A DNA stretch of 64,000 bases from Callorhinus ursinus (GCF_003265705.1 NW_020312828.1:58942391-59006390), one strand, 5' to 3'. Shown: positions 46,176 through 57,259, numbered from the stretch's first letter. The notes: a model not told the origin generated them from the sequence alone. Numbers and translations: made by a program.

Positions 46176-46880
46176 TTAGAAGTTGGCTCCGTGGAGGGAC
46201 GTCGCTGCAGTGGCTAAGCGGGGGGTGGAATCCTCCCGGGACAGTGTGGTCTCAGGACCCTTGGGGTCACAGAGAGACCGGGGGTGCCTGAGTGCGCCAG
46301 AGCTCCCAGGTATCAGAGCGGGGAAGCCGGCTGCAGAGACGGAGCAGAGTCGCGGGCTCTCAGCTCGGGGTTGCCATAAACTGTGATCTGCGGCCCAGTC
46401 GGGGCACGGCTCCTCCAGCAGGGACCCAGCAGGCGGCAGATCCGGGGAGACTCCCCTTCCTTCCCGGGGAGGAGTGGTGCGGGAACGCACTGCAGGGATC
46501 TGCTGGGTTTGGAGACTCTGCGCGGGGTCGGGTGCCAGAGATAGCAACGCTCGGTCACAGGCCGGGTGAGCACGGAGTGCGGACAGAGACCGGGGACACG
46601 GAAGTGACTGCTTTTCTCTGGGGGCGCACTGAGGAGCGGGGCCCCGAGTTCTCAGCTCCTCCGGGTGGAGATTGGGAGGCCACCATTTCTGCCCTGGTCC
46701 TCCAAGGCTGTACGGAGAGCTTGCAGGGAACAAAAGCTCCTGAGAGCAAACCGGAGCAGCTTCCTTAGCCCGGACCCACAAGGGCGGGGCAATTCCGCCT
46801 CCGGCAAAGACATTTGGAAACCACAGCAACAGGCCCCTCCCCCAGAAGATCAGCACAAACAGCCAGCAAGCCAAGACCAA
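46176..46880 (-). other. Antisense ORF (234 codons) in the L1 5'UTR
   Basis: The longest open frame in the window outside L1 ORF1 and ORF2. It runs antisense in the GC-rich promoter half. The N-terminus is hydrophobic (residues 1-28: LACWLFVLIFWGRGLLLWF-like). The rest is rich in Pro, Ser, Arg and Ala with no domain I recognise. Primate L1 has a short antisense ORF0 in its 5'UTR, but there is no evident sequence relation. GC-rich DNA gives long frames by chance, so coding status is unproven. Confidence 0.25.
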
Positions 46881-46999
46881 GTTGATCGATCAAGGAGAAC
46901 GGGAGAACTCCAGCTCTAGGGGAATACTGCACATAGATTCATGGCTTTTTTTTTTTTTTTTTTTTACCATGATTCATTATTTCATCAAAGTTAATTTTT

Positions 47000-47527
47000 G
47001 TTGACTGTTTTTTTTATTTTTCTTTTTCCTTTTTTAACCAACATCTTATCAATCCCTTTTTAAAAAAAAAAAAACATTTTTCATTTTTCATTTTTAGAGT
47101 CATATTTTATCCCTTCATAGTAGTTACCCTTATTTTTGGCATATATATATAAGTTGTTCTCTCTTTAAAATTTTGAGGTACAGTTTCTTCTAACAGATCA
47201 AAATATACCCTAAATCACTAGTGTATGGCTTTGTTCTAGTCTCCTGCCTGATCACATTCTCTCCCTTTTTCCTTTTTTTTTTTCTTTTCTTAAATCTTCT
47301 TTCTTTTTTCAAACAACTTATCTTACCAAGTCCTTTTATAAAACCTTTTATAATTTTCATCTTTACAGTCATCTTCCATCCCTTCATTGTATCAACCCTT
47401 ATTTTGTACATATATGTCTTTCTTCCTTTAAAATTTTAGGAGGCACTTTTTTCTAACAGACCAAAATACGCCCAAAATCTAGTGTGTGGCACTGATCTAT
47501 GCACTAGCCTGATCATATTTGATCATA
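47000..47527 (+). repeat. Tandem pair (about 263-bp units) in L1 5'UTR
   Basis: Unit 1 (about 47000-47262) and unit 2 (about 47263-47527) share ordered blocks. TTCTAACAGA occurs at 47188 and 47451, CTTTAAAATTTT at 47163 and 47426, both offset by 263 bp. Also shared are the CATCCCTTCAT-type, CCCTTATTTT and CTAGTGTRTGGC blocks. The units are diverged, so the duplication is old within the family. Confidence 0.85.
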
Positions 47528-47720
47528 TTCTGCTTTTTTTGTATTGTTTTGTTTTTGTTTTTATCTTTTTTTTTTCTTTTTTCTCTTTCTTTTTTCTTTC
47601 TTTCCCTTTCTTTTCCCCTGGTTTCAGGTCTTTTCTGATTTGTATACAGTATATTTGCTGGGGACGTTGTAAACCTGTTAGCATTTCGTTCTCTCATTCA
47701 TCTATTCTCCTCTGGACAAA

Positions 47721-48620
47721 ATGACAAGACGAAAGAAATCACCTCAGCAAAAAGAACAAGAGGTAGTACCTTCAGCCAGGGACCTACTCAATACAGACAT
47801 TAGTATGATGTCGGACCTAGAGTTCAGAATCATGACTTTAAAGATACTAGCTGGGCTTGAAAAAAGCATGGTAGTTATTAGAGAAACCCTTTCTGGAGAA
47901 ATAAAAGAACTAAAATCTAACCAAATTGAAATCAAAAAGGCTATTGATGAGGTGCAATCCAAAATGGGGGCACTAACTGCTAGGATAAATGAGGCAGAAG
48001 AGAGAATCAGCGATATAGAAGACCAAATGATGGAAAATAAAGAGGCTGAGAAAAAGAGAGAGAAACAACTACAGGATCACGAGGACAGAATTCGAGAGAT
48101 AAGTGATACGATAAGACGAAACAACATTAGAATAATTGGGATCCCAGAAGAAGAAGAAGAGAGAGAGAGGGGGGCAGAAGGTATATTGGAGCAAATTATA
48201 GCAGAAAACTTCCCTAATATGAGGAAGGAAACAGGAATTAAAATCCAGGAGGCACAGAGAACCCCTCTCAAAATCAATAAAAATAGGTCAACACCCCGAC
48301 ATCTAATAGTAAAACTTACGAGTCTCAGAGACAAAGAGAAAATCCTGAAAGCAGCTCGGGAGAAGAGACATGTAACCTACAATGGTAGAAACATTAGATT
48401 GGCAACAGACCTATCCACAGAGACCTGGCAGGCCAGAAAGGACTGGCAAGATATCTTCAGAGCACTAAACGAGAAAAATATGCAGCCAAGAATACTATAT
48501 CCAGCTAGGCTGTCACTGAAAATAGAAGGAGAGATAAAAAGCTTCCAGAACAAACAAAAACTAAAGGAATTTGCAAACACGAAACCAGCCCTCCAAGAAA
48601 TATTGAGAGGGGTCCTCTAA
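47721..48620 (+). CDS. ORF1: LINE-1 ORF1 protein (RNA-binding chaperone)
   Basis: A 299-aa protein that binds L1 RNA in cis and forms trimeric ribonucleoprotein particles in the cytoplasm. It has nucleic-acid chaperone activity needed for retrotransposition. Layout: basic N-terminus ([10 protein letters not shown]), a heptad-rich coiled coil at about residues 48-130, then an RRM from about 131 ([12 protein letters not shown] at 132-143, RHLIVKL at 193-199). The C-terminal domain follows from about 228, with YPARLSL at 260-266. The reading frame is complete, with no stop or frameshift. It is shorter than human ORF1p (338 aa), mainly in the N-terminal half. The ATG context is GACAAAATGA, with A at -3. 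Translation would be cap-dependent through a long leader. The family call is firm; activity is inferred. Confidence 0.96.
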   Translation: MTRRKKSPQQKEQEVVPSARDLLNTDISMMSDLEFRIMTLKILAGLEKSMVVIRETLSGEIKELKSNQIEIKKAIDEVQSKMGALTARINEAEERISDIEDQMMENKEAEKKREKQLQDHEDRIREISDTIRRNNIRIIGIPEEEEERERGAEGILEQIIAENFPNMRKETGIKIQEAQRTPLKINKNRSTPRHLIVKLTSLRDKEKILKAAREKRHVTYNGRNIRLATDLSTETWQARKDWQDIFRALNEKNMQPRILYPARLSLKIEGEIKSFQNKQKLKEFANTKPALQEILRGVL

Positions 48621-48702
48621 GCAAAGAGAGAACCTAAAAGCAGCAAAGAGCAGAAACGAACACAGACAACAGACAGTTAACAGTCACCTTACAGGTAACA
48701 CA
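48621..48702 (+). other. ORF1-ORF2 spacer
   Basis: An 82-nt A-rich spacer between the ORF1 stop and the ORF2 ATG, so the mRNA is bicistronic. ORF2 of L1 elements is translated rarely by an unconventional termination/reinitiation route. The ORF2 ATG used here is in CACAATGG, a good context. Confidence 0.85.
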
Positions 48703-51700
48703 ATGGCACTAAATTCATACCTTTCACTAGTTACCCTGAATGTAAATGGGCTCAATGCCCCAATCAAAAGACACAGGCTATCAGATTGGATTAAAAAACA
48801 AGACCCATCAATATGCTGTCTGCAAGAGACTCATTTTAGACGCAAAGACACCCCCAGATTGAAAGTGAGGGGGTGGAAAACCATTTACCATGGTAATGGA
48901 CACCAAAAGAAAGCTGGGGTGGCAATCCTTATATCAGACAAACTAGATTTTAAAACAAAGACTGTAATAAGAGATGAGGAAGGACACTATATCCTACTTA
49001 AAGGGTCTATCCAACAAGAAGATCTAACAATTGTAAATATCTATGCCCCGAACATGGGAGCAGCCAATTATATAAGGCAATTAATAACAAAAGCAAAGAA
49101 ACACATTGACAACAATACAATAATAGTGGGGGACTTTAACACCCCCCTGACTGAAATGGACAGATCATCTAAGCAAAAGATCAACAAGGAAATAAAGACT
49201 TTAAATGACACACTGGACCAAATGGACTTCACAGACATATTCAGAACATTCCATCCCAAAGCAAAGGAATACACATTCTTCTCTAGTGCCCATGGAACAT
49301 TCTCCAGAATTGATCACATCCTAGGTCACAAATCAGGTCTCAATTGGTACCAAAAGATTGGGATCATTCCCTGCATATTTTCAGACCACAATGCTTTGAA
49401 ACTAGAACTCAACCACAAGAGGAAAGTCGGAAAGAACTCAAATACATGGAGGCTAAAGAGCATCCTACTAAAGAATGAATGGGTCAACCAAGAAATTAAA
49501 GAAGAATTAAAAAAATTCATGGAAACCAATGAAAATGAAAACACAACTGTTCAAAATCTTTGGGATGCAGCAGAGGCAGTCCTGAGAGGAAAGTATATAG
49601 CAATACAAGCCTTTCTCAAGAAACAAGAAAGGTCTCAAATACACAACCTAACCCTACACCTAAAGGAACTGGAGAAAGAACAGCAAATAAAGCCTAAACC
49701 CAGCAGGAGAAGAGAAATCATAAATATCAGAGCAGAAATCAATGAACTAGAAACCAAAAGAACAGTAGAACAGATCAACGAAACTAGGAGCTGGTTCTTT
49801 GAAAGAATTAACAAGATTGATAAACCCCTGGCCAGACTGATCAAAAAGAAAAGAGAAATGACCCAAATCAACAAAATCATGAATGAAAGAGGAGAGATCA
49901 CAACCAACACCAAAGAAATACAAACAATTATAAGAACATATTATGAGCAACTCTATGCCAGCAAATTAGATAACCTGGAAGAAATGGGTGCATTCCTAGA
50001 GATGTATCAACTACCAAAATTGAACCAGGAAGAAATAGAAAACCTGAACAGACCTATAACCACTAAGGAAATTCAGACAGTCATCAAAAATCTCCCAACA
50101 AACAAAAGCCCAGGGCCAGATGGCTTCCCAGGGGAATTCTATCAGACATTTCAAGAAGAATTAATACCTATTCTCCTGAAACTGTTCCAAAAAATAGAAA
50201 TGGAAGGGAAACTTCCAAACTCATTTTATGAGGCCAGCATTACCTTGATCCCAAAACCAGACAAAGACCCCATCAAAAAAGAGAATTACAGACCAATATC
50301 CTTGATGAACATGGATGCAAAAATTCTCACCAAAATACTAGCCAATAGGATCCAACAGTACATTAAAAGGATTATTCACCATGACCAAGTGGGATTTATT
50401 CCTGGGCTGCAAGGCTGGTTCAACATCCGCAAATCAATCAACGTGATACAATACATTAACAAAAGAAAGAACAAGAATCATATGATCCTCTCAATAGATG
50501 CAGAAAAAGCATTTGACAAAGTACAGCATCCTTTCTTGATCAAAACTCTTCAGAGTATAGGGATAGAGGGTACATACCTCAATATCATAAAAGCCATCTA
50601 TGAAAAACCTACAGCGAGTATCATTCTCAATGGGGAAAGGCTGAGAGCCTTTCCCCTAAGGTCAGGAACGCGGCAGGGATGTCCACTCTCACCACTGCTA
50701 TTCAACATAGTATTAGAAGTCCTAGCCACAGCAATCAGACAACAAAAAGAAATCAAAGGCATCCAAATCGGCAAAGAGGAAGTCAAACTCTCACTCTTTG
50801 CAGATGATATGATACTGTACGTGGAAAACCCAAAAGACTCCACCCCAAAACTGCTAGAACTCATACAGGAATTCAGTAAAGTAGCAGGATATAAAATCAA
50901 TGCACAGAAATCAGTGGCATTCCTATACACCAACAACAAGACAGAAGAGAGACAAATCAAGGAGTCTATCCCATTTACAATTGCACCCAAAACCATTAGA
51001 TACCTAGGAATAAATCTAACCAAAGAGGCAAAGGATCTGTACTCAGAAAACTATAAAATACTCATGAAAGAAATTGAAGAAGACACAAAGAAATGGAAAA
51101 ACGTTCCATGCTCATGGATTGGGAGAATCAACATTGTGAAGATGTCAATGCTACCTAGAGCAATCTACACATTCAATGCAATCCCCATCAAAATACCATC
51201 CACTTTTTTCAAAGAAATGGAACAAATAATCCTAAAATTTGTATGGAACCAGAAGAGACCCCGAATAGCCAGAGGAATACTGAAAAAGAAAAGCAAAGCT
51301 GGCGGCATCACAATTCCGGACTTCCAGCTCTATTATAAAGCTGTCATCATCAAGACAGTATGGTACTGGCACAAAAACAGACGCATAGATCAATGGAACA
51401 GAATCGAGAGCCCAGAAATGGACCCTCAACTCTATGGTCAACTTATTTTTGACAAAGCAGGAAAGAATGTCCAATGGCAAAAAGACAGTCTCTTCAACAA
51501 ATGGTGTTGGGAAAATTGGACAGCCACATGCAGAAGAATGAAACTGGACCATTTCCTTACACCACACACAAGAATAGACTCCAAATGGTTGAAAGACCTA
51601 AATGTGAGACAGGAGTCCATCCAAATCCTAAAGGAGAACACAGGTAGCAACCTTTTCGACCTTAGCCGCAGCAACTTCTTCCTAGAAACATCGCCAAAGG

Positions 51701-52518
51701 CACGGGAAGCCAGGGCAAAAATGAACTATTGGGATTTCATCAAGATAAAAAGCTTTTGCACAGCAAAAGAAACAGTCCACAAAACCAAAAGACAACCGAC
51801 AGAATGGGAGAAAATATTTGCAAACGACATATCAGATAAAGGGCTAGTATCCAAAATCTATAAAGAACTTATCAAACTCAACACCCAAAGAACAAATAAT
51901 CCAATCAAGAAATGGGCAGAAGACATGAACAGACATTTCTCCAAAGAAGACATCCAAATGGCCAACAGGCACATGAAAAAGTGCTCAACATCACTCGGCA
52001 TCAGGGAAATCCAAATCAAAACCTCAATGAGATACCACCTCACACCCGTCAGAATGGCTAAAATTAACAAGTCAGGGAACGACAGATGTTGGCGGGGATG
52101 TGGAGAAAGGGGAACCCTCCTACACTGTTGGTGGGAATGCAAGCTGGTGCAACCCCTCTGGAAAACAGTATGGAGGTTCCTCAAACAGTTGAAATTAGAG
52201 CTACCGTTCGATCCAGCAATTGCACTACTGGGTATTTACCACAAAGATACAAATGTAGGGACCCGAAGGGGTACGTGTACCCCAATGTTTATAGCAGCAA
52301 TGTCCACAATAGCCAAACTGTGGAAAGAGCCAAGATGCCCATCGACAGATGAATGGATAAAGAAGATGTGGTATATATACACAATGGAATATTATGCAGC
52401 CATCAAAAGGAATGAGATCTTGCCATTTGCAACGACGTGGATGGAACTGGAGGGTGTTATGCTGAGTGAAATAAGTCAATCAGAGAAAGACATGTATCAC
52501 ATGACCTCACTGATATGA
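48703..52518 (+). CDS. ORF2: LINE-1 ORF2 protein (endonuclease / reverse transcriptase)
   Basis: A 1271-aa enzyme that nicks target DNA at T-rich/A-rich sites and copies L1 RNA from the nick. The APE-type endonuclease occupies about residues 1-238. N13, E42 (QETH), D144 and N146 (GDFNTP), D204 (RIDH) and H229 (SDH) are all present, each one position before the human numbering. The Z region and reverse transcriptase follow at about 380-775, with D599 in SIDAEKAFD and the FADD box at 699-702 (catalytic D701, D702). The C-terminal zinc-knuckle pattern C1129-x3-C1133-x7-H1141-x4-C1146 is intact. Length is close to human ORF2p (1275 aa). No stop or frameshift interrupts the frame. The protein shows strong cis preference for its own RNA but can also mobilise SINEs. 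The call is firm; competence is inferred from residue conservation. Confidence 0.98.
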   Translation: MALNSYLSLVTLNVNGLNAPIKRHRLSDWIKKQDPSICCLQETHFRRKDTPRLKVRGWKTIYHGNGHQKKAGVAILISDKLDFKTKTVIRDEEGHYILLKGSIQQEDLTIVNIYAPNMGAANYIRQLITKAKKHIDNNTIIVGDFNTPLTEMDRSSKQKINKEIKTLNDTLDQMDFTDIFRTFHPKAKEYTFFSSAHGTFSRIDHILGHKSGLNWYQKIGIIPCIFSDHNALKLELNHKRKVGKNSNTWRLKSILLKNEWVNQEIKEELKKFMETNENENTTVQNLWDAAEAVLRGKYIAIQAFLKKQERSQIHNLTLHLKELEKEQQIKPKPSRRREIINIRAEINELETKRTVEQINETRSWFFERINKIDKPLARLIKKKREMTQINKIMNERGEITTNTKEIQTIIRTYYEQLYASKLDNLEEMGAFLEMYQLPKLNQEEIENLNRPITTKEIQTVIKNLPTNKSPGPDGFPGEFYQTFQEELIPILLKLFQKIEMEGKLPNSFYEASITLIPKPDKDPIKKENYRPISLMNMDAKILTKILANRIQQYIKRIIHHDQVGFIPGLQGWFNIRKSINVIQYINKRKNKNHMILSIDAEKAFDKVQHPFLIKTLQSIGIEGTYLNIIKAIYEKPTASIILNGERLRAFPLRSGTRQGCPLSPLLFNIVLEVLATAIRQQKEIKGIQIGKEEVKLSLFADDMILYVENPKDSTPKLLELIQEFSKVAGYKINAQKSVAFLYTNNKTEERQIKESIPFTIAPKTIRYLGINLTKEAKDLYSENYKILMKEIEEDTKKWKNVPCSWIGRINIVKMSMLPRAIYTFNAIPIKIPSTFFKEMEQIILKFVWNQKRPRIARGILKKKSKAGGITIPDFQLYYKAVIIKTVWYWHKNRRIDQWNRIESPEMDPQLYGQLIFDKAGKNVQWQKDSLFNKWCWENWTATCRRMKLDHFLTPHTRIDSKWLKDLNVRQESIQILKENTGSNLFDLSRSNFFLETSPKAREARAKMNYWDFIKIKSFCTAKETVHKTKRQPTEWEKIFANDISDKGLVSKIYKELIKLNTQRTNNPIKKWAEDMNRHFSKEDIQMANRHMKKCSTSLGIREIQIKTSMRYHLTPVRMAKINKSGNDRCWRGCGERGTLLHCWWECKLVQPLWKTVWRFLKQLKLELPFDPAIALLGIYHKDTNVGTRRGTCTPMFIAAMSTIAKLWKEPRCPSTDEWIKKMWYIYTMEYYAAIKRNEILPFATTWMELEGVMLSEISQSEKDMYHMTSLI

Positions 52519-52975
52519 GGAATTCTTAATCTCAGGAAACAAACTGAGTGTTACTGGAGTGGTTGGGGGTGGGAGGGATGGGATGGCTGGGTGATAGACA
52601 TTGGGGAGGGTATGTGCTACGGTGAGCGCTGTGAATTGTACAAGACTGTTGAATCACAGATCTGTACTTCTGAAACAAATAACGCAACATATTTTAAGAA
52701 AAAAGGAAAAGAAGAAGATAACAGGAGAGGAAGAAAAGGGGAGTATGTCAGAGGGGGAGACGAACCATGAGAGATGATGGACTCTGAAAAACAAACTGAG
52801 GGTTCTAGAGGGTAGGGGGTGGGGGGACGGGTTAGCCTGGTGATGGGTATTGAGGAGGGCACGTTCTGCATGGAGCACTGGGTGTTATGAACAAACAATG
52901 AATCATGGAACACTGCATCAAAAACTAATGATGTAATATATGGTGATTAACATAACAATAAAAAAATTAAAAAAA
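52519..52975 (+). promoter_or_regulatory. L1 3'UTR with G-rich tract, poly(A) signal and tail
   Basis: A 457-bp 3'UTR. GGGGGTGGGAGGGATGGG at 52565-52582 has four G runs with short loops, a canonical G-quadruplex pattern. A second G-rich run lies at 52811-52835. AATAAA is at 52957-52962, just before an A-rich tail interrupted by TT. G-rich tracts in the 3'UTR are a known L1 feature. Confidence 0.9.
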
Positions 52976-52989
52976 AAGAGTCTTCTCAA
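52976..52989 (+). repeat. Right target-site duplication of the full-length L1
   Basis: AAGAGTCTTCTCAA, identical to 45876-45889. The first A bases merge with the L1 tail. Confidence 0.95.
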
Positions 52990-53209
52990 TACTTTAGAGT
53001 TTTATGGTTTACCTCTCTTTTATTTTTTCCCCTATTTTCACCTATGTTTTCTTTCTTAAATTCTACATATAAGTAAAATCACATGGTATTAGTCTTTCTA
53101 TCACTGATTTATTTCACTTAGCATAATACCCTCTAGCTCCATCCACTCATTGCAAATGGCAACCTTTCGTTCTTTTTTATGGCTGAGTAATACTCCATTG
53201 TATATATTC
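52990..53209 (-). mobile_element. Older L1 3' end, minus strand, right part
   Basis: Continues the element interrupted at 45889. Reversed ORF2-tail blocks: TTCTACATATAAGTAAAATC, CACTTAGCATAATACCCTCTAG, GGCTGAGTAATACTCCATTG. It is 5'-truncated and ends at its right duplication CAAATTGTATC (53210-53220). Confidence 0.93.
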
Positions 53210-53220
53210 CAAATTGTATC

Positions 53221-55689
53221 ATTTAAAAAAAAATCTCACTATCAGATAAATTTTTAATTCTTTAATTACTAATCTGGTTGAATCTTTTTGTATTTTCATT
53301 AGCCATTGGTATTTCTTCTCTGAATTATCTTCCAAGGTTATTAATTTGCTCAGTTTGAGTTTTTATTTATATGTATTTTATAACTACTGCATATATTACA
53401 TATGTTAAGCTTTAATTATAATTATAGCAATTATGTATCACTGATGTTTTAATAGCAGTTGTGATTTTTTTTTATAGATGGATACCAAATACATCACACA
53501 TTATTAATACCTTCACTGTATTTATACTTAGGAATTCCTCACCTAGGTTTACATTTATGGTTTTATTTAATAAATTCAACTTGATTTGTCTTTTAGCATT
53601 TATTGTACTGAAAAATGAAAGGTGTGATTCCAACTTAATTTATTTTATCACCTAATTTCTCTAGTTAGTCCTTTAACTAAACCCTTACATACAGGGTTTG
53701 TTTCTATATTTCTTTTTCTCAATGATCCACTGATCCTTGTCCTGTTAACACAATGTATTAACTATTGTCCTTTAAGATAACTATTTAATATCTGAAAGCT
53801 CATGTCTCCTTAAATCATTATTCTTTCTTCACAATCACTACCACTACTTTCTCAATCATTTCATTTTGATGTATTTTGGGATAGTCATTCCAAATTTATA
53901 AAAACACTTTTGTAAGCAATTTTGTAAGATCCCATTAAATTTCTATAGTAAGATATAAATACACAATAGTCAGCCTTTCCAAAAACTTTTGTCACTGGCT
54001 ACATCAAGTGCAAATTTTGAAATACTAATAAATTAAATATATAAATAGGTGAGTATATTTAAATGCATTGATTCATTTCAACCACCTGATGCTTACAAAA
54101 ATACTAGGTAGGCAATACCTAGATAAGTAATTTGGCTCCTGAAAAAGTTAAGATGCCAAATCTCAAAACAGTAAGAACTAATTTTTTATATTTTCAAAAA
54201 CAAGTTTTAGAAAATTGTGACCTAAGAAAAGTTAATCCTAAATAGAAAAGCATAAATAGAAGCTCAACAGAGAAAGTAATCAAAACAAAAGACCTAAATG
54301 ATCAACCTAAGAATCAGAAGATATTCCTGAGACCCAACTGTGTGGATATCATACATAGATGTGTAGATCACCTTTTTAAACAAACAGAAATTTTGCCATT
54401 TGTGCATTCTTCCAGCTGCTGATGTAATTTTTTGACTAAAACGTTAAGGCTCTGAGCCAGTCTAGTCCATATCATCTGTATTTCACCTTTGATGAGGTTT
54501 ATGGTAACAGGGTGACTGATGAACAGCTAACATGGGACCAGTGGTTTCAACATAATTATAACACATCATTCACTAGATTGTCAAAGTCTCCTTCCATATC
54601 AATCTGCTAGTTTAACAAAAGACGTAAAAAATCAAAACCCATTATTACTCCCCTACGTGAGAGCCCTCAGGGAGGAGAGGAAATTCCTCAACCTTGTGCA
54701 CAAGGATACTCTGTAATGAGCAGCAGCTATCCCCATGAAGTGAAGGTTGAACCTATGACATCAAATCCTCTGTCACTTTTCTTCACAGACACCCACTAAA
54801 AGCCCCAAGGCAGCATTTTAAAGTAGGAAAGTGCTCCAGCAATGGTTTGAAACTCTGATTTTTTTCCCCCATGGGCAATACCCTTCTGAACTAGAAAACA
54901 GGCAAAACTAGTCCATTAACTTTTCTTTGAAAGGGGTGTGCTTTTGTGGCTTCATAAAAATAGCAATGTAGAGTTAGAAAAAGAATAAAAAGTCTCAGAC
55001 TTGAAATATTAAAACACATGCACTTAGTAATCAGCTTAACAAATGCTTAGAAAGTAAAGGGATTGCACACAAACATATATCCCTGAGAAATGAGTGTAAA
55101 ATCCACATTACATGAACAAGGAAAACCATTCCCAGAAGCAAAGATATGAGAGTTATTTACCTTTTCCTATGGCACCTCGGCATTTATTAAAGGCACAAAT
55201 ACATATAAACCAAACTCATTTGCCCTGTGGGCATGTTTGGGAGCATATTTGGACTGGTTTTCTGGTTTCATTTTGTTCCATTGGAATCTTGACCCTCAGT
55301 TTCTTGTGATGAGAAAATATATATTGTTTGAATACAGAACTGAGTGCAGCAGATTTCATATACGAAGAACTGACACAATTCACATCAATATGAATGATGC
55401 TTTGCTCAGGAAAAGGGCCCCTGAAGTATGAAAGGTGAAAATTTCTGCACTCTATTCATCCGGGATATGCTATTTTCTGAAGGAATAGGAGAAAAGAAAA
55501 AAAAAAAACTGATTTTTTTTCCTGCATTTTAAACAAAGTGGAACTGGGAGTTTCTGAACACACTCAAGAAGAGAGAGAGTGTACCGAAACCTATACGTGA
55601 AAATCGTGGAAAGAGAAAATATCTGAGCAAGAAACTTGAGGCTAGAAAATTGATTACAAAATGGCTTTAACATTCTCTGCAGTTGAACT
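53221..55689. other. 2.5 kb with no gene or clear repeat
   Basis: AT-rich. 53990-54160 has weak MIR-like character (TTCAACCACCTGATGCTTAC then ACTAGGTAGGCAATACC), too weak to call. No frame exceeds 67 codons. Confidence 0.5.
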
Positions 55690-56155
55690 TAACGTTAGGC
55701 TTCCTCCTGACTGTAGGCCCCTGACCTCACTTTTCTTACAGTATTTCCTTTAGAAAACTTCTAATTATAAATTTTTTTCTCAGCTCCTTGGAGATGTAAA
55801 TCTTCTCCCTACCTATACCAGTTTAACCAACCACATATGTCTTTCTTAGGAAGCTGGAAGCCACGCCTCTGATATATAATCCTTAAGAAAGATAGAGTTC
55901 CCATACCCCAGTCTTTATGGGAGAGTAGGTGCCTGTCTTTGATAAGCACAAATTAGCCAGTTAGTAAACACAAGCGGCCTAATCACAGTGACCAACTTCC
56001 TGAGGACTTCCAGTACCTTCCCACTAGCTCCCCCTAGTGCTTAAAACTCTCCCACCTTCTGTTTCAGCAGAGTTGAGTTCACTCCTAGCACAATCGTCTT
56101 GAATAAAGCCTTTCTTGACTGTTTAACTCTGGCTGGTACAACTTTTCTCTGACAC
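55690..56155 (+). mobile_element. Probable solo LTR of an endogenous retrovirus
   Basis: The right end has an LTR-like layout: CTCCCCCTAGTGCTTAAAAC, then GTTTCAGCAGAGTTGAGTTC, then GAATAAAGCCTTTCTTGACTG followed by a CTCTGGCTGGTACAAC / TTTTCTCTGACA end, as in ERV1-type LTRs with an R-region poly(A) signal. The left end near 55690-55720 is uncertain. No gag, pol or env sequence is next to it. Family not identified. Confidence 0.55.
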
Positions 56156-57068
56156 TGGGGAGAAAGTAAACCAGTGATAAATTTGCAATAGTGAAGAAAC
56201 CTAAACAAAAAAATGTGTAATATTTGATTGTAAACGATTTATGTACCATCCTAAAATGGGCCACCTCCCAAGAAAGTCTACAATAATGACTGCTACCCAC
56301 ATCTACCCTTTTTAGTGGTTCTTTGGAAGAGAGAACAAGTGGGATAGTGTTTAGCAGGGATGAATTTTATGGAAGAATGAGAAGAAAAATGAGGTATGTC
56401 CTGACTCTGGAGAACATAAGCATTGCCTTGATTATTCACAGAATTCTTGGTAAGGAAAATCCAAAAGTATGGAATCGGAGATAAAGAGTGACTCCAGAAA
56501 GGTGGGTGACTTGGAGAACTTCTGTCAGCAAACATTAAGTATGTACTTTATATGCACAAAGCTTCTGCCTCTGATTATTTATTACAGCCTCCAGTCTTAG
56601 TCATGTCATTGCTAGGGAGGATTCCTTGCCTATAATAAGCTCTGCAAAATACTTACCGTGAGCTATTTGTTACTAGGAAAGGCTTCCTTTTATACTTAAT
56701 CTGGCACTACAACTCTATCATTGCCTCCTGCATCTGTGTTCAAAGTTCTGCCTCAGGAGGTAGCACATTTTTATATTACTTCGGGATAGGGAACATAATT
56801 TCCAGGTTACGATCTGAACTAAAGTGGGCCACCCTATTAGGCAGGAGCCAGGACATCATAGCCCTTCCTGTGTAACATCCTTAAATATCCACAATATCCA
56901 CTGTGGCCCAAGAAGCTCACAAGTTTTTACTGTCTATTTCACAACTGCTGTAGAATTATTAGTGATAACTCTTAGGGCGGGAAGTAAAATATGAGGAAAC
57001 CAGGCAGCCATCAAAACTTCATTGTAAAAGAGAGACTATTTCACTATAAGTAAGGCATATCTTTAGAA
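56156..57068. other. Unassigned sequence
   Basis: Base composition is more balanced than average. No repeat or protein-like frame recognised. Confidence 0.5.
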
Positions 57069-57080
57069 AAACTAATTCAT

Positions 57081-57259
57081 GGGGCGCCTGGATGGCTCAG
57101 TTGTTAAGCATCTGCCTTCGGCTCAGGTCATGATCCCAGGGTCCTGGGATCGAGCCCCCTGCTCCTCGGGAAGCCTGCTTCTCCCCCTCCCACTCCCCCT
57201 GCTTGTGTTCCCTCTCTTGCTGTGTCTCTTTCTGTCAAATAAATAAAATCTTAAAAAAG
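57081..57259 (+). mobile_element. CAN SINE, plus strand, well conserved
   Basis: GGGGCGCCTGGATGGCTCAG, AGGTCATGATCCCAGGGTCC, GGGAAGCCTGCTTCTCC, CCCTGCTTGTGTTCCCTCTC, CTGTCAAATAAATAAAATC. A 12-bp duplication AAACTAATTCAT lies at 57069-57080 and 57260-57271. The body looks among the youngest SINEs here; part of the middle (the CACATCAGGCTC zone) is missing. Confidence 0.98.

Larger units (their letters stand above)
45890..47720 (+). promoter_or_regulatory. L1 5'UTR with internal promoter
   Basis: An 1,831-bp leader in two halves. 45890-46920 is GC-rich with many CpGs and is the only CpG-island-like stretch in the window. 46935-47720 is T-rich and contains a tandem pair. L1 elements are transcribed by RNA polymerase II from an internal promoter in this leader, and CpG methylation is the usual silencing mark. 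Several ORFs cross the GC-rich half on both strands and are mostly explained by the lack of AT-rich stop codons. Confidence 0.88.
45890..52975 (+). mobile_element. Full-length LINE-1 with both ORFs intact
   Basis: A complete 7,086-bp non-LTR retrotransposon. The 5'UTR runs 45890-47720, ORF1 47721-48620, spacer 48621-48702, ORF2 48703-52518 and 3'UTR plus A-rich tail 52519-52975. A perfect 14-bp duplication flanks it, the normal mark of target-primed reverse transcription. The 5' end GGGGGGCGGAGCAAGATGG starts with a G run and a YY1-type site, as complete L1 promoters do, so it is not 5'-truncated. Neither ORF has a stop or frameshift, while every other L1 in the window is broken. Intact ORFs, retained CpGs and an exact duplication all point to a recent insertion that may still be competent. 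Activity itself is inference. Confidence 0.97.

Noticed and set aside
46292..46768. A 158-codon plus-strand ORF in the L1 5'UTR
   Set aside because: It lies in GC-rich promoter DNA where stops are rare, upstream of ORF1, and has no recognisable domain. Several overlapping frames on both strands are equally open.
49068..52479. Many minus-strand and alternate-frame ORFs (up to 141 codons) across L1 ORF2
   Set aside because: They are shadows of the conserved ORF2 frame. No independent start context or domain is seen, and antisense L1 products of this kind are not known.
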